Below, piece by piece: positions 45,235 to 56,041 of a stretch of DNA of 64,000 nt. Both the position numbers and the translations under genes were made by a program. How positions within the stretch are numbered: position 1 is the stretch's first letter; each line of letters begins with the position of its first letter. The DNA is from Pseudooceanicola sediminis (lineage in GTDB: Bacteria; Pseudomonadota; Alphaproteobacteria; Rhodobacterales; Rhodobacteraceae), in assembly GCF_003575965.1 (NCBI RefSeq), contig NZ_QWJJ01000002.1, positions 248,001 to 312,000 of the forward strand, in the 5' to 3' direction. The notes beneath the pieces were generated by a model, which had not been told where the DNA came from, did not search any database, and saw only the letters and a list, made by a program, of their open reading frames with translations.

Positions 45235-46506
45235 ATGAGTGAGAACCGCCTCAATCTGTATGATCTCAAGGCCAAAAGCCCCAAGGATCTTTTGGCGATG
45301 GCCGAAGAACTTGAGATCGAGAACGCCTCGACCATGCGCAAGGGCGAGATGATGTTCCAGATTCTCCGTGAGCTTGCGGATGAAGACTGGCAGATTGGCG
45401 GCGATGGTGTGCTGGAAGTCCTCCAAGATGGATTTGGTTTTCTTCGTTCACCCGAGGCGAACTATCTGTCGGGGCCGGATGATATCTATGTCTCTCCCGA
45501 CATGATCCGTCAGTTTTCTCTCAGGACCGGCGATACTGTCGAAGGGCTGATGAAGCAGCCAGACGACAACGAACGCTACTTCGCCCTGACCACAGTGTCC
45601 TCGATCAACTTCGAAGATCCGGAAAAAGCGCGTCACAAGATCGCTTTCGATAACCTAACGCCGCTGTATCCCGACGAACGTCTGAAGATGGAAATTGAAG
45701 ATCCGACCATCAAGGACCGTTCCGCCAGGATCATCGACCTGGTGGCTCCCATCGGTAAGGGTCAGCGATCGTTGATCGTTGCTCCGCCGCGCACGGGTAA
45801 AACCGTACTGCTGCAAAATATCGCGAATTCGATCGAGAAAAATCACCCTGAATGCTATCTGATCGTGCTTCTTATCGATGAGCGTCCGGAAGAGGTGACC
45901 GACATGCAACGTTCGGTAAAAGGCGAGGTAATTTCCTCGACCTTTGACGAGCCTGCAACGCGGCACGTGGCTGTTTGCGAGATGGTCATCGAAAAAGCCA
46001 AGCGGCTTGTCGAACATAAACGAGATGTTGTTATTCTTCTCGACTCGATCACCAGACTTGGTAGGGCCTTCAACACCGTGGTTCCGTCCTCCGGTAAGGT
46101 TCTTACAGGGGGTGTTGATGCCAACGCTTTGCAGAGGCCCAAGAGGTTCTTTGGGGCTGCTCGAAATATCGAAGAGGGCGGTTCACTGACCATCATTGCG
46201 ACGGCACTGATCGACACCGGTAGCCGTATGGATGAGGTCATTTTCGAAGAGTTCAAGGGGACTGGCAACTCTGAGATTGTCCTGGATCGCAAGGTCGCCG
46301 ACAAACGCGTCTTCCCTGCCATGGATATTCTTAAGTCCGGTACCCGCAAGGAAGAGCTTCTTGTCGATAAGATCGATCTTCAGAAGACCTTTGTTCTGCG
46401 TCGCATCCTGAATCCGATGGGAACGACAGACGCTATCGAATTCCTGATCTCGAAGTTGAAGCAGACAAAGACAAACTCCGACTTTTTCGACTCGATGAAT
46501 ACCTGA
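45235..46506 (+). CDS. rho: transcription termination factor Rho
   Basis: 423 aa. N-terminal RNA-binding domain with [21 protein letters not shown] and [22 protein letters not shown]; ATPase with [20 protein letters not shown] (Walker A 184-191), [15 protein letters not shown]-loop [15 protein letters not shown] and C-terminal RKEELLV. Normal length. Head of the rho-mnmE-mnmG-rsmG-parA-parB cluster. Confidence 0.97.
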   Translation: MSENRLNLYDLKAKSPKDLLAMAEELEIENASTMRKGEMMFQILRELADEDWQIGGDGVLEVLQDGFGFLRSPEANYLSGPDDIYVSPDMIRQFSLRTGDTVEGLMKQPDDNERYFALTTVSSINFEDPEKARHKIAFDNLTPLYPDERLKMEIEDPTIKDRSARIIDLVAPIGKGQRSLIVAPPRTGKTVLLQNIANSIEKNHPECYLIVLLIDERPEEVTDMQRSVKGEVISSTFDEPATRHVAVCEMVIEKAKRLVEHKRDVVILLDSITRLGRAFNTVVPSSGKVLTGGVDANALQRPKRFFGAARNIEEGGSLTIIATALIDTGSRMDEVIFEEFKGTGNSEIVLDRKVADKRVFPAMDILKSGTRKEELLVDKIDLQKTFVLRRILNPMGTTDAIEFLISKLKQTKTNSDFFDSMNT

Positions 46507-46536
46507 TCCGGGCGCCTGCCCGGAGAGGAGCTACCA

Positions 46537-47820
46537 ATGGACACGATCTTTGCCCTTGCTTCGGCGCCGGGAAGGGCGGGTGTATCAGTGGTCCGGATCT
46601 CCGGGCCCGATGCCCTCTCTGCTCTTTCATGCTTTGGAATTTCGACGCTACCCCAGCGGCTTGCCAGCCTTCGGATGCTTCGAACATCTGATGGGGAAGT
46701 TCTAGACCAAGCTCTGATTCTGTTTTTCCAGGCCCCCAATAGCTTTACCGGCGAGGATGTCGCTGAGCTCCATCTCCACGGTAGCCCAGCCATTATAAGC
46801 AGAACTCTTCATATTCTCGGTGATATCCCCGGGTTGCGTATGGCTGAGGCCGGAGAATTTACGCGCCGTGCTCTGGAAAACGGAAAAATGGATCTTTCTC
46901 AGGTCGAAGGCCTTGCGGATCTTATCGATTCAGAAACCGAAGCGCAAAGGCGCCAAGCACAGCGAGTCTTCTCAGGCAAGCTAGGTGATATTGTCCAGGT
47001 ATGGCGCAAGGATCTCATTCGTGCGGCTGCTCTTCTTGAGGCCACAATCGATTTTGTCGATGAAGATGTTCCGATCAACGTGCGGCCGGAAGTACAGGAG
47101 TTGCTTTTTGGTGTAGAGGCCAGCTTGCGCGAGCAAGCTGCAGGTGCCGAGGTCGCAGAGCGTGTAAGAACGGGCTTCGAGGTGGCTATAATCGGGGCAC
47201 CGAATGCGGGAAAATCTACGCTTCTAAACTATTTAGCGGGCCGTGATGCCGCCATCACTTCGTCGGTGGCGGGAACGACTCGTGATGTGATTGAAGTTCG
47301 TATGGATTTGCGCGGCCTCCCAGTCACCTTGCTGGATACCGCTGGTTTGCGCGAAACTGACGATGTCGTAGAAGCAATTGGGATCGAGCGCGCCCGTGCG
47401 CGTGCAGAATTGGCCGATCTTCGCATTTATCTTCTGGAACCTGGAGAAGCGCCTAAATTCCCTCTGAAACACGAAGATCTCATACTGCGTGGCAAGGCAG
47501 ATCTTTTTGACGGTGCAGAGGGTGTGAGTGGCATAACGGGGCAGGGTGTCGATAGGCTCATTGATCAACTGGCAGATATTTTTTCTGCGCGTTCGGCTTT
47601 GGTTGCGACGGCAACCAGGGAGAGGCACCGCTTGGCCATTATTCGTGCCTTGGGATATCTCGAAGCTGCGGAAGCCATGTTGAATAATTCCGCCTATGGA
47701 GAGGATGTGATCGCCGAAGAGCTGAGGTCGGCTATTCGCTCCCTCGATTCTCTGGTAGGGAAAGTCGATGTCGAGACTCTCCTGGCGGAGATCTTCTCAA
47801 GTTTTTGCATCGGAAAGTAG
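46537..47820 (+). CDS. mnmE: tRNA modification GTPase MnmE
   Basis: 427 aa, GGAG ribosome site upstream. N-terminal folate-binding TrmE domain ([36 protein letters not shown]), inserted G domain with GAPNAGKST (220-228), DTAGLRET and a G4-like IRGKADL (reads LRGKADL), then the C-terminal motif CIGK with catalytic Cys. Works with MnmG on wobble U34. The stop is three bases before the mnmG candidate TTG start. Confidence 0.96.
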   Translation: MDTIFALASAPGRAGVSVVRISGPDALSALSCFGISTLPQRLASLRMLRTSDGEVLDQALILFFQAPNSFTGEDVAELHLHGSPAIISRTLHILGDIPGLRMAEAGEFTRRALENGKMDLSQVEGLADLIDSETEAQRRQAQRVFSGKLGDIVQVWRKDLIRAAALLEATIDFVDEDVPINVRPEVQELLFGVEASLREQAAGAEVAERVRTGFEVAIIGAPNAGKSTLLNYLAGRDAAITSSVAGTTRDVIEVRMDLRGLPVTLLDTAGLRETDDVVEAIGIERARARAELADLRIYLLEPGEAPKFPLKHEDLILRGKADLFDGAEGVSGITGQGVDRLIDQLADIFSARSALVATATRERHRLAIIRALGYLEAAEAMLNNSAYGEDVIAEELRSAIRSLDSLVGKVDVETLLAEIFSSFCIGK

Positions 47821-47824
47821 GAGT

Positions 47825-47840
47825 TGTTTCACGTGAAACA
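47825..47840. other. parS site 1 (perfect)
   Basis: TGTTTCACGTGAAACA is an exact 16-bp match to the consensus parS recognised by chromosomal ParB. It spans the start of mnmG. Confidence 0.95.
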
Positions 47841-49701
47841 TTCGGATTTCGACGTAGTTGTGGTTGGCGGTGGTCATGCGGGTTGTGATGCGGCCCATGC
47901 GGCCGCGCGAGTCGGTGCAAAAACTGCGCTCATCACGTTGAAGATGAGTGGAATTGGCGTAATGTCGTGCAATCCCGCGATTGGCGGATTGGGCAAGGGG
48001 CATTTGGTCCGGGAAATTGACGCTCTTGATGGAGTTATGGGGCGGGTTGCTGATAAGGCAGGTATTCAGTTCCGCTTGCTAAATAGGCGGAAAGGCCCTG
48101 CCGTGCAGGGTCCAAGAGCGCAAGCTGATCGCGCGATTTACAAAGCGGAAATGCTTAAGGAGATCACTGATTGCCCTAATTTGAGCATATTGGTTGGTGA
48201 AGTAACTGATTTCGTTATCGAATCGGGCAGGGTTTCAGGACTGGTTCTAGCAGATGGATCGAAAATCTCAGCCTGTGCCGTCGTTTTGACGACGGGCACC
48301 TTCCTGCGAGGGTTGATCCATATCGGAGATAAGAGCTTTCCTGGTGGTCGTATGGGGGATAGCGCGGCAAATCTTCTCGGCGAAAGGATGGAGAGTTTTG
48401 GCCTTCCTCTGGGTCGATTGAAAACCGGCACCCCACCCCGGCTTGATGGTCGTACTATCGATTGGGATATCCTTGAAAGTCAGCCGGGAGATGATGCCCC
48501 CGTTTTTTTCTCATTCCTCACCAAGTCGACAAGTACGCCCCAGGTCTCCTGCGGTATCACCCATACCAACGAAAAAACGCATGAGATTATCAGGGCGAAT
48601 CTGGCGCGATCTGCGATGTATGGTGGTCATATAGATGGCGTCGGCCCTCGATATTGCCCGTCTATCGAGGATAAAGTCGTTCGCTTCTCAGAAAAAGATT
48701 CTCATCAAGTTTTCTTGGAACCTGAGGGGCTTAATGATCACACGATTTATCCTAACGGAATTTCAACATCACTGCCTGCGGATGTGCAGGAGGAGTACGT
48801 ACGCTCGATCAAGGCGCTCGAAGAGGTAAAAATACTTCAGCCTGGGTACGCCATCGAGTACGATTTTGTTGACCCCCGATCGTTAGATAACCGACTCGCC
48901 GTAAATGACGTTCCAGGCTTGTACTTGGCCGGCCAGATTAATGGCACAACGGGTTATGAGGAGGCCGCGGCGCAAGGGTTGGTCGCCGGCGTCAATGCGG
49001 CAAAAGATGCTCTTGGGCAGGATCCCGTCACATTCACCCGCTCCGATAGCTATATCGGTGTAATGATTGATGACTTGACGACGCGTGGCGTATCTGAGCC
49101 CTACCGTATGTTTACTTCTCGCGCTGAGTTTCGCTTGTCGCTCCGCGCTGACAACGCAGACCAAAGGTTGACGGGTCTTGGAATTGAGTGCGGACTTGTG
49201 GGTCCTAATCGCGCAAGTATTTTTAGGGCAAAGATGGATCGTCTTGAAAAGGGAAGGGCGATGCTGACCGATTGTGTCGTCACGCCGAAGACGCTGAATA
49301 AAAATGGGGTAAAGATTAGCGAAGATGGGAAGCAGAGATCCCTCTACCAGGTTTTGTCGTTCCCGGATGTCGCTATACAAGATCTTGTGAAAATCGAAGA
49401 AGATCTTGCTCTGTTGGATGGAGAGACACAGTCGCAGCTCAAAAACGACGCGCTCTATGCAACTTATGTTGAGCGTCAGCAGAAGGATACCGAAGCCCTT
49501 AAACGGGATGAACTGAGAGAAATTCCTTCGAATTTCGACTACGGCGTCCTGGATGGTTTATCTAATGAGCTTAAGCTTAAACTCAAAGTCGTCCGCCCGT
49601 CAAATCTGGCACAGGCGGGCCGTATTGAGGGGATGACCCCTGCGGCCTTGGCGCTCATTTTGTCTCGGCTAAATCGCTCGCTGAGGGAGCGTTCTGCGTG
49701 A
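47833..49701 (+). CDS. mnmG: tRNA uridine 5-carboxymethylaminomethyl modification enzyme MnmG
   Basis: 622 aa from GTG 47833, preferred because GGAG (47820-47823) sits nine bases upstream; TTG 47824 would start directly after it. Either way the start lies in or beside parS site 1. FAD-binding [56 protein letters not shown], the Cys-containing YCPSIEDKV and [16 protein letters not shown] are MnmG landmarks. Noticeably AT-richer than genes elsewhere in the window. Confidence 0.95.
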   Translation: MKHSDFDVVVVGGGHAGCDAAHAAARVGAKTALITLKMSGIGVMSCNPAIGGLGKGHLVREIDALDGVMGRVADKAGIQFRLLNRRKGPAVQGPRAQADRAIYKAEMLKEITDCPNLSILVGEVTDFVIESGRVSGLVLADGSKISACAVVLTTGTFLRGLIHIGDKSFPGGRMGDSAANLLGERMESFGLPLGRLKTGTPPRLDGRTIDWDILESQPGDDAPVFFSFLTKSTSTPQVSCGITHTNEKTHEIIRANLARSAMYGGHIDGVGPRYCPSIEDKVVRFSEKDSHQVFLEPEGLNDHTIYPNGISTSLPADVQEEYVRSIKALEEVKILQPGYAIEYDFVDPRSLDNRLAVNDVPGLYLAGQINGTTGYEEAAAQGLVAGVNAAKDALGQDPVTFTRSDSYIGVMIDDLTTRGVSEPYRMFTSRAEFRLSLRADNADQRLTGLGIECGLVGPNRASIFRAKMDRLEKGRAMLTDCVVTPKTLNKNGVKISEDGKQRSLYQVLSFPDVAIQDLVKIEEDLALLDGETQSQLKNDALYATYVERQQKDTEALKRDELREIPSNFDYGVLDGLSNELKLKLKVVRPSNLAQAGRIEGMTPAALALILSRLNRSLRERSA

Positions 49702-50312
49702 GCACTGAACAAAAAATCGAAAGCGGTGTTTCACGTGAAACATTCCAACGGCTTGAGATGTATGTTGACCTTCTTTCTCGCTGGAATGAGAAAATCAATA
49801 TAGTATCAAAAAATACTATTCCCTTGGTATGGGAACGCCATATAGCTGATTCCGCTCAGCTTTATTCACTTGCGCCAAATTTTTCGTCCTGGGTCGATCT
49901 TGGTAGCGGAGGTGGATTCCCGGGATTGGTGGTGGCTATCTACGCTTCGGAATTTCACCCCAGCGGCCATGTTACACTTATCGAGTCCGATCAGCGAAAG
50001 TGCGCTTTTTTACGGACAGTGGCGCGTGAGGCGGGGCTGAAAGTTACTGTTTTGGCGGAGCGAATAGAGCGCGCAGCACCCCAAAATGCTGATATCCTCA
50101 GTGCACGAGCTCTAACGTCCCTGAACGGACTGATAGAATTTTCTGGGCAACATATGTCTGAGGATGGAACCGCGCTTTTCCTTAAGGGCGCGCGGTGGCA
50201 AACGGAACTTGAGGAAGCCAGACAACATTGGCGCTTCCGCTGCGAGACTCACAAGAGTATGACCGAGCCAGAGGCCGTTATCCTGGAAATTGGAGGAGTC
50301 GAACGTGTCTAA
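49698..50312 (+). CDS. rsmG: 16S rRNA m7G527 methyltransferase RsmG
   Basis: 204 aa from GTG 49698, overlapping the mnmG stop (GTGA). [24 protein letters not shown] and SAM-binding [14 protein letters not shown] are diagnostic. A perfect parS encodes VSRETF near its N-terminus. Its end overlaps the parA start and ribosome site. Confidence 0.95.
   Translation: MSTEQKIESGVSRETFQRLEMYVDLLSRWNEKINIVSKNTIPLVWERHIADSAQLYSLAPNFSSWVDLGSGGGFPGLVVAIYASEFHPSGHVTLIESDQRKCAFLRTVAREAGLKVTVLAERIERAAPQNADILSARALTSLNGLIEFSGQHMSEDGTALFLKGARWQTELEEARQHWRFRCETHKSMTEPEAVILEIGGVERV
49727..49742. other. parS site 2 (perfect)
   Basis: TGTTTCACGTGAAACA, exact consensus, within codons 11-15 of rsmG and about 1.9 kb from site 1. 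Confidence 0.95.
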
Positions 50313-51114
50313 TGGAATTTCCTCTCAAACTCCACGGATCGTTGCAATCGCCAACCAGAAAGGCGGGGTTGGGAAAACTACGACCGCTATCAACCTTGGG
50401 GCCGCGCTGGTTGAGCAGGGTAAACGAGTGCTTTTGGTTGATCTCGATCCGCAAGGCAACGCATCGACAGGTTTAGGTATTGAGCCTGATATGCGAGAGA
50501 ATACCACGTATGAATTGCTGCTGGATGATGCCAGTTTGCAAGATGTCATACAGGAGTCGTCGGTCAGGAACTTGGATATCGTGCCTGCGACGGTTGACCT
50601 TTCATCAGCGGATATCGAACTGATTTCAAACGAAAAAAGATCGCATCTTTTGTTCGACGCGCTTCGGCAACCTGCGATGAGCGACTATAATTACGACTAT
50701 GTGCTGATCGATTGTCCGCCTTCGCTAAACTTGCTGACAGTCAATGCGATGGTTGCGTCCCATTCTATCTTGGTACCACTGCAAAGCGAATTTTTTGCTT
50801 TGGAGGGTCTTTCGCAGCTCATGTTGACCATCAGAGAAGTGCGTCAAACGGCCAACCCTGACCTTCGGATCGAGGGCATCGTTCTTACGATGTACGATTC
50901 TCGAAACAATCTGAGCCAACAGGTTGAAGAAGACGCTCGCGATAATCTTGGTGATTTGGTCTTTAAGACAATCATTCCGCGGAACGTTCGAGTGAGCGAA
51001 GCGCCATCATTTTCTATGCCCGTCCTGGAGTTCGACGGGACGTCCAAGGGCGCCATGGCATACCGCGCTCTCGCCGACGAGCTTTTGAAAAAACACGAAC
51101 GAGTTGCCGCCTGA
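50305..51114 (+). CDS. parA: chromosome partitioning ATPase ParA
   Basis: 269 aa from GTG 50305, with GGAGGAG six bases upstream; the upstream TTG 50290 lies before that site. Deviant Walker A KGGVGKTTT (19-27), VDLDPQGNASTGLG, DYVLIDCPPSLNLLTVNAM. Chromosomal ParA lacking the extra N-terminal HTH of plasmid forms. Confidence 0.96.
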   Translation: MSNGISSQTPRIVAIANQKGGVGKTTTAINLGAALVEQGKRVLLVDLDPQGNASTGLGIEPDMRENTTYELLLDDASLQDVIQESSVRNLDIVPATVDLSSADIELISNEKRSHLLFDALRQPAMSDYNYDYVLIDCPPSLNLLTVNAMVASHSILVPLQSEFFALEGLSQLMLTIREVRQTANPDLRIEGIVLTMYDSRNNLSQQVEEDARDNLGDLVFKTIIPRNVRVSEAPSFSMPVLEFDGTSKGAMAYRALADELLKKHERVAA

Positions 51115-51130
51115 GGTCTAGGAGAGAACG

Positions 51131-52036
51131 ATGGAGAAGAAAAAAACGCGTGGTTTGGGCCGCGGACTCTCGGCCTTGATGGCGGATGTGACACATGATG
51201 ATGGCATGATCAGCGCCGGTGCTACGCGCCGTCCAGATATGCTGGTCCCGATCGAGAATGTGGTTCCCAACCCCGATCAGCCACGTCGTACCTTTACCTC
51301 ATCACAGCTCGAGGAACTGGCGTCCTCCATCCGTGAAAAAGGCGTGATTCAGCCTCTCATTGTGCGGCCTAGGCCTGGTGCGTCCGGTGAATACGAGATC
51401 GTTGCCGGCGAACGCCGTTGGCGCGCAGCACAAATGGCCAAGCTCCACGAGCTTCCAGTAATTGTTCGCGATTTCAATGACATAGAAGTCCTTGAAGTTG
51501 CGATTATCGAAAATATCCAGAGGGCTGACCTAAATCCAATTGAGGAAGCGGCTGGCTTTAAGCAATTGATGGAAAAGTTCGGCCATACCCAGGAGAAGCT
51601 TGCGCAAGCATTGGGTAAAAGCCGCAGCCACATTGCAAACCTGATGCGTCTTTTGCAATTGCCTGATGAAGTTCGGGAAATGCTGCAGGAAGGCCAGCTT
51701 TCTGCTGGTCACGCACGCGCGCTCATCACGTCCGACGATCCCGTTATGCTGGCGCGCCGGGTTGTGGATAACGGCCTCTCTGTCCGCGCGACAGAGCAAC
51801 TCGCAAAGAAGCCAGAGAGCTCATCTAGAAAAGTGCGCGTGGGTGCAGCGGCCAGTAAGGCACTCGGAGAGAAAGATGCTGATACCAAGGCGCTCGAGTC
51901 TGATCTGTCTGCTGCCCTTGGCATGAAAATAGAAATCGACCACGTGACCGGCCAGGAGGCCGGCAAACTGTCGATCCGCTATGACTCGCTTGAACAGTTG
52001 GACGAACTTTGTCAGATTCTGAGCTCGGCCCGCTAG
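51131..52036 (+). CDS. parB: chromosome partitioning protein ParB
   Basis: 301 aa. N-terminal KKTRGLGRGLSALMAD binds ParA; CTPase/ParB box with NPDQPRRTF, QPLIVRP and GERRWRAAQMA (GxxRRxxA); HTH with EKLAQALGKSRSHIANLMRLLQLP that reads parS; C-terminal dimerisation part SIRYDSLEQLDELCQIL. The 3' end is overlapped in antisense by the DUF454 frame. Confidence 0.96.
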   Translation: MEKKKTRGLGRGLSALMADVTHDDGMISAGATRRPDMLVPIENVVPNPDQPRRTFTSSQLEELASSIREKGVIQPLIVRPRPGASGEYEIVAGERRWRAAQMAKLHELPVIVRDFNDIEVLEVAIIENIQRADLNPIEEAAGFKQLMEKFGHTQEKLAQALGKSRSHIANLMRLLQLPDEVREMLQEGQLSAGHARALITSDDPVMLARRVVDNGLSVRATEQLAKKPESSSRKVRVGAAASKALGEKDADTKALESDLSAALGMKIEIDHVTGQEAGKLSIRYDSLEQLDELCQILSSAR

Positions 52037-52379
52037 GTCGTGTCCATATAAATGCCAAGACACAGGCTAGGGTAACGCCTTGGAATATCAAAAGCATCGA
52101 CCGTAGACCCATTACCAGGGCGATCAGGAAGACAACGCATACAGCAAGCGTAGCCAGACGCTTGCTGCGCTTGGATATAGCACCATATCTGTACCAATTC
52201 TGGATTGGGGGACCTAGATATGGGTGATAGATCAGCCATTGGTGCAACGCTTCGGAAGATCGGCTAAAGCAAAAAGCCGCGAGTAGCAGGAAAGGCACTG
52301 TCGGTAGCAGTGGTAAAACTATGCCGATTGCGCCCAGCCCGATGCAGATAACCCCGAGAAATACCCAGACGTATCGCAT
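51825..52379 (-). CDS. DUF454/YbaN-family membrane protein with antisense 3' extension
   Basis: 184 aa as read. Residues 1-115 are a normal DUF454 protein: GAIGIVLPLLPTVPFLLLAAFCFSRSS, then YHPYLGPPIQNWYR and two membrane segments (about 75-92, 95-112) ending FIWTRP. No stop follows; the frame runs 69 further codons in antisense inside parB (to 51825). The extension is polar and Ser/Arg/Pro-rich without family resemblance. Either the natural stop was lost or a sequencing error removed it. Function of the family is unknown. Confidence 0.75.
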   Translation of the reverse strand: MRYVWVFLGVICIGLGAIGIVLPLLPTVPFLLLAAFCFSRSSEALHQWLIYHPYLGPPIQNWYRYGAISKRSKRLATLAVCVVFLIALVMGLRSMLLIFQGVTLACVLAFIWTRPSGPSSESDKVRPTVQASHSGSTVCRPPGRSRGRFLFSCQGQQTDQTRAPWYQHLSLRVPYWPLHPRALF

Positions 52380-52382
52380 ATT

Positions 52383-53570
52383 TCACTCCGCCAATAACGC
52401 GTCCAGTACGGCGTTCAGCAGCATCCGGCCTTGGCTTGTGACCAAAAGCTGATCTCCTGCTTTCTCAATCAGACCCAAATCTCTCAATTCTTTGATCTTG
52501 GATCCTTTTAGCGGGTATCCATTAAGAGCTTCGAAACGCGAAAGATCGACTCCTTCGCGCAACCGGAGACCCATCAGCAGGTATTCCTGTGCCTGCTCTG
52601 GGCCGCTCAGTTGGTCACAAACTGAGTCTGCGCTGCCATTTTCGGCATATTTTATCCATTCACCGGGCGTACGAAATGCCTCGGTGGCGAATTTGGACCC
52701 ATTCAGGGTTACACGGCCATGGGCACCTGGCCCGACGCCAACATAATCTCCATAACGCCAATAGAGGGAATTGTGCCGACTGCGTGCACCTTCTCGGGCG
52801 TGATTTGACACTTCGTAGCATTCAAAGCCATGTGCTTCGCAGAGCGATTGGGTCAATTCATACATGTCTGCCGCGAGGTCGGGGTCGGGGAGTCCCCGGA
52901 GTTTGCCGCGCTTGTATCTGTCCCCGAAGGCGGTGCCATCCTCAACCGTCAACTGGTAGAGAGAGAGGTGATCCACGGCCAGTCCAAGTGCTTGAGTGAG
53001 CTCGGTTTCCCAACCCTTCAGTGTTTGATCCTGTCGAGCGTAAATCAGGTCGAAACTGACGCCATCAAAATGCGCGCGGGCGATATCAAAGGCCCTCATA
53101 GCCTCCTTGACGGTATGTAGTCGCCCCAATTTCGCAAGATCACGATCATCGAGCGCCTGAAATCCCATTGAGACGCGATTCACGCCGGCAAGCGAATATC
53201 CGTTAAAGCGTTCCGCCTCAACCGAGCCGGGGTTAGCCTCCAACGTGATCTCGACGTCATTGCCTTGGGGCCAGAGTCGACGGATGGTCGAAATAACAGC
53301 GTCGACTGTTTCCGGCTCCATCAGGCTGGGCGTTCCACCACCGAAGAATATCGACTGGACGACGCGGCCGGGCGTCAGGGCTGCGTAGCGTTCAAGTTCA
53401 CGAACATAGGCTAACGCCCACCGTTTCTGATCTACATATTGCGCGACATGGCTGTTGAAATCACAATATGGACACTTGGATTGGCAAAACGGCCAGTGGA
53501 CGTAAATGCCGAATCCCGCATTTTGCCAATCTTCACTCAAAACAGCCCGACACGAGTTTTGCGAAGGCAT
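52383..53570 (-). CDS. hemW: heme chaperone HemW (radical SAM)
   Basis: About 395 aa from ATG 53570; an ATG at 53591 or a TTG at 53540 overlapping the rdgB stop are alternatives, and no ribosome site decides. The CxxxCxxC cluster is CQSKCPYC in [64 protein letters not shown] and GVGPGAHGR follow. The second-position His/Cys features fit HemW rather than HemN. In the rph-rdgB-hemW transcript typical of alphaproteobacteria. Confidence 0.93.
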   Translation of the reverse strand: MPSQNSCRAVLSEDWQNAGFGIYVHWPFCQSKCPYCDFNSHVAQYVDQKRWALAYVRELERYAALTPGRVVQSIFFGGGTPSLMEPETVDAVISTIRRLWPQGNDVEITLEANPGSVEAERFNGYSLAGVNRVSMGFQALDDRDLAKLGRLHTVKEAMRAFDIARAHFDGVSFDLIYARQDQTLKGWETELTQALGLAVDHLSLYQLTVEDGTAFGDRYKRGKLRGLPDPDLAADMYELTQSLCEAHGFECYEVSNHAREGARSRHNSLYWRYGDYVGVGPGAHGRVTLNGSKFATEAFRTPGEWIKYAENGSADSVCDQLSGPEQAQEYLLMGLRLREGVDLSRFEALNGYPLKGSKIKELRDLGLIEKAGDQLLVTSQGRMLLNAVLDALLAE

Positions 53571-54141
53571 CTGCCCGATGGGACATAGCATTCTTGGTGT
53601 CAGCGTTCATTTCGCCGAACGTCTCTTCATAGCCGTTGGGCTGAAACATCGGATCATAGCCATGGCCCTGGCTTCCCCGCATAGGCCATGTCAAACGGCC
53701 GTCGACCTTGCCGACGAAGATCTCGTCATGGCCATCAGGCCAGGCAAGGCAAAGCGTGCAATTGAACGCCGCGGTGCGCGGCTGCGGCGACTTTTTTTCT
53801 TCCAACAGGTTCCAGACCTTTTGCATGGCCATCGGGAAATCACGGCCATTGGGGGTTTCGGCCCAATCTGCTGTATAAACGCCGGGCGCGCCATCCAGCG
53901 CATCCACGGAAATACCGCTGTCGTCGGACAAGGCAGGCAGGCCTGTTTCCTTGGCTGCGAAATGCGCCTTGATCCGGGCATTGCCGACAAAGGTATCTTC
54001 GGTTTCTTCTGGCTCTTCTAGCCCGTGCTCGGCCGCAGACGTTACCTTGATGCCGAACGGTGCCAGAAGGTCCGCAATTTCGACCAACTTGCCCTTGTTG
54101 TGGCTGGCAATGATCAGTTCGTTGCCGTCGAATTTACGCAC
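53533..54141 (-). CDS. rdgB: dITP/XTP pyrophosphatase RdgB
   Basis: 202 aa. [53 protein letters not shown], and [23 protein letters not shown] are the Ham1 family motifs. Removes inosine and xanthosine triphosphates. Overlaps rph upstream (8 bp) and the hemW start downstream. Confidence 0.95.
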   Translation of the reverse strand: MRKFDGNELIIASHNKGKLVEIADLLAPFGIKVTSAAEHGLEEPEETEDTFVGNARIKAHFAAKETGLPALSDDSGISVDALDGAPGVYTADWAETPNGRDFPMAMQKVWNLLEEKKSPQPRTAAFNCTLCLAWPDGHDEIFVGKVDGRLTWPMRGSQGHGYDPMFQPNGYEETFGEMNADTKNAMSHRADAFAKLVSGCFE

Positions 54142-54850
54142 CAGTCACCTCCTTTTGTATCGCGACCAGTTCATCAATGCCCTTTTCGGCCAAGTCCAGC
54201 AGTTCGTTCATCTGGGCGCGCGAATAGGTCGCCCCCTCTGCGGACATCTGGACCTCGATCAGTTTTTTCGTACCGGTCATTATAAAGTTTCCGTCGACAC
54301 CTGCTTCACTGTCCTCGGGATAGTCCAAGTCCAGAATTGGTTGGCCGGCGTAAATTCCGCAAGAAATCGCGGCGACGGGATCTACCAAGGGGTTCGATGT
54401 GACGTCACCGGTTTTCATCAACTTGTCGACGGCCAGTCGCAGAGCAACCCAGCCACCGGTAATCGAGGCGCAGCGTGTCCCGCCGTCGGCCTGGATCACA
54501 TCGCAGTCGATGGTGATTTGACGCTCGCCCAAGGCCACTCGATCCACTCCCGCACGCAGGGAGCGTCCGATAAGGCGCTGAATTTCAACTGTTCGTCCAC
54601 CTTGTTTGCCCATTGCCGCTTCGCGACGCATACGCGACGTCGTCGATCGGGGAAGCATACCATATTCCGCCGTCACCCAACCCAGCCCGGAGCCTTTGAT
54701 GAAAGGCGGAACGCGCGGTTCGATCGTTGCGGTGCACAGAACATGGGTGTCCCCAATCTTGATCAGGCAGGACCCCTCGGCATGTTTCGTGACACCGGTT
54801 TCGATTGAAACTGGCCGCATTTCGCTTAGATCTCTTCCAGATGGTCTCAT
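54134..54850 (-). CDS. rph: ribonuclease PH
   Basis: 238 aa from ATG 54850. [96 protein letters not shown] and [19 protein letters not shown] are conserved. Phosphorolytic 3' processing of tRNA. It is divergent from hrcA, sharing about 110 bp. Confidence 0.97.
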   Translation of the reverse strand: MRPSGRDLSEMRPVSIETGVTKHAEGSCLIKIGDTHVLCTATIEPRVPPFIKGSGLGWVTAEYGMLPRSTTSRMRREAAMGKQGGRTVEIQRLIGRSLRAGVDRVALGERQITIDCDVIQADGGTRCASITGGWVALRLAVDKLMKTGDVTSNPLVDPVAAISCGIYAGQPILDLDYPEDSEAGVDGNFIMTGTKKLIEVQMSAEGATYSRAQMNELLDLAEKGIDELVAIQKEVTGA

Positions 54851-54962
54851 CGGGTCCCCCTTTATCTGCGGCCCCTGATATGCAAGCGGGTGGTGCAAAG
54901 GCAAGCCCCGTTGACCTTTCCGCACTGTGCACTCTAATGGCGTTTCGGGGAAGGTTGAGGAT

Positions 54963-56018
54963 ATGGAAACGAACAAGTCGATCCTTAACGAATTGAACGA
55001 CCGCACTCGCGAGGTTTTTCGTCGGGTGGTCGAGGGGTATCTGGATACGGGCGAGCCCGTAGGTTCACGAACCCTGACCCGGGTGATGAACGAAAAGATC
55101 AGTGCGGCCACCGTTCGCAACGTCATGCAGGACCTTGAGTATATGGGCCTGTTGGATTCTCCGCACGTCAGTGCCGGTCGTGTGCCGACGCAGCAGGGGC
55201 TGCGCATGTTTGTCGACGGCCTCTTGGAAGTGGGTGATCTTGCCAGTGATGACCGCGAAAAGATCGACGCGACAATCGGTAACGGCGGCGATGTCGGGGT
55301 GATCCTGGACCGCATCGGTTCGGCTCTGAGCTTTGCCACGCGCGGCGCGTCTCTGGTGTTGGCCCCGAAACATGAAGCACCGATAAAACACATCGAATTC
55401 GTTGGGCTTGGGCACGATCGCGCGCTGGTGGTCCTGGTGTTTGCCGATGGCCATGTGGAGAACCGCATCTTCAACCCTCCGCCGGGACAGACCCCGAGTT
55501 CGATGCGCGAAGCCGCTAATTTCCTGAACTCACTCATGGCCGGGCGTACGCTGAGCGATCTGAAAACGGTTGTTTCACGTGAAATAGAGGCGAGAAAACA
55601 ACAAATTGACGGGTTGTCGCGCGCGCTTGTCGAAAGCGGGCTGGCCGTCTGGGATGGCGAGGGCGAAAGCTATGAGCGCCTGATCGTACGAGGCCGCTCG
55701 AATTTGTTGGATGGCGAAGAGGCCGATCTGGACAAGATCCGTGTCCTTTTCGACGATCTTGAGCGCAAGCGTGATATCGCCGAATTTCTGGACCTGACCG
55801 AAGAAGGCGAAGGTGTGAGGATTTTTATCGGGTCCGAGAACAAACTTTTCTCACTTTCGGGTTCCTCTTTGGTGGTCTCTCCTTATATGAACGCGGATCG
55901 AAAGATCATCGGTGCGGTCGGGGTCATCGGGCCCACGCGGCTCAACTATGGGCGCATCGTTCCGATAGTGGATTACACGGCGCAGCTGGTGGGGCGGATG
56001 ATTTCCGACCGCCGCTAG
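54963..56018 (+). CDS. hrcA: heat-inducible transcription repressor HrcA
   Basis: 351 aa from ATG 54963 (GTG 54927 is possible). Winged-helix N-terminus [63 protein letters not shown], then GAF-like domain with [20 protein letters not shown] and [19 protein letters not shown]. HrcA represses groESL/dnaK-type operons at CIRCE elements. I found no convincing CIRCE in this window. A one-mismatch parS lies inside the gene. Confidence 0.95.
   Translation: METNKSILNELNDRTREVFRRVVEGYLDTGEPVGSRTLTRVMNEKISAATVRNVMQDLEYMGLLDSPHVSAGRVPTQQGLRMFVDGLLEVGDLASDDREKIDATIGNGGDVGVILDRIGSALSFATRGASLVLAPKHEAPIKHIEFVGLGHDRALVVLVFADGHVENRIFNPPPGQTPSSMREAANFLNSLMAGRTLSDLKTVVSREIEARKQQIDGLSRALVESGLAVWDGEGESYERLIVRGRSNLLDGEEADLDKIRVLFDDLERKRDIAEFLDLTEEGEGVRIFIGSENKLFSLSGSSLVVSPYMNADRKIIGAVGVIGPTRLNYGRIVPIVDYTAQLVGRMISDRR
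55571..55586. other. parS site 3 (one mismatch)
   Basis: TGTTTCACGTGAAATA differs from consensus parS at one base; inside hrcA, coding VVSREIE, about 7.7 kb from site 1. Confidence 0.8.
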
Positions 56019-56041
56019 CGGGCCGACGATAGAGGTGAACT

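Noticed and set aside
54851-54962. CIRCE element in the rph-hrcA gap
   Set aside because: Only a single GCACTC-like half is present; no matching inverted half at 9 bp.
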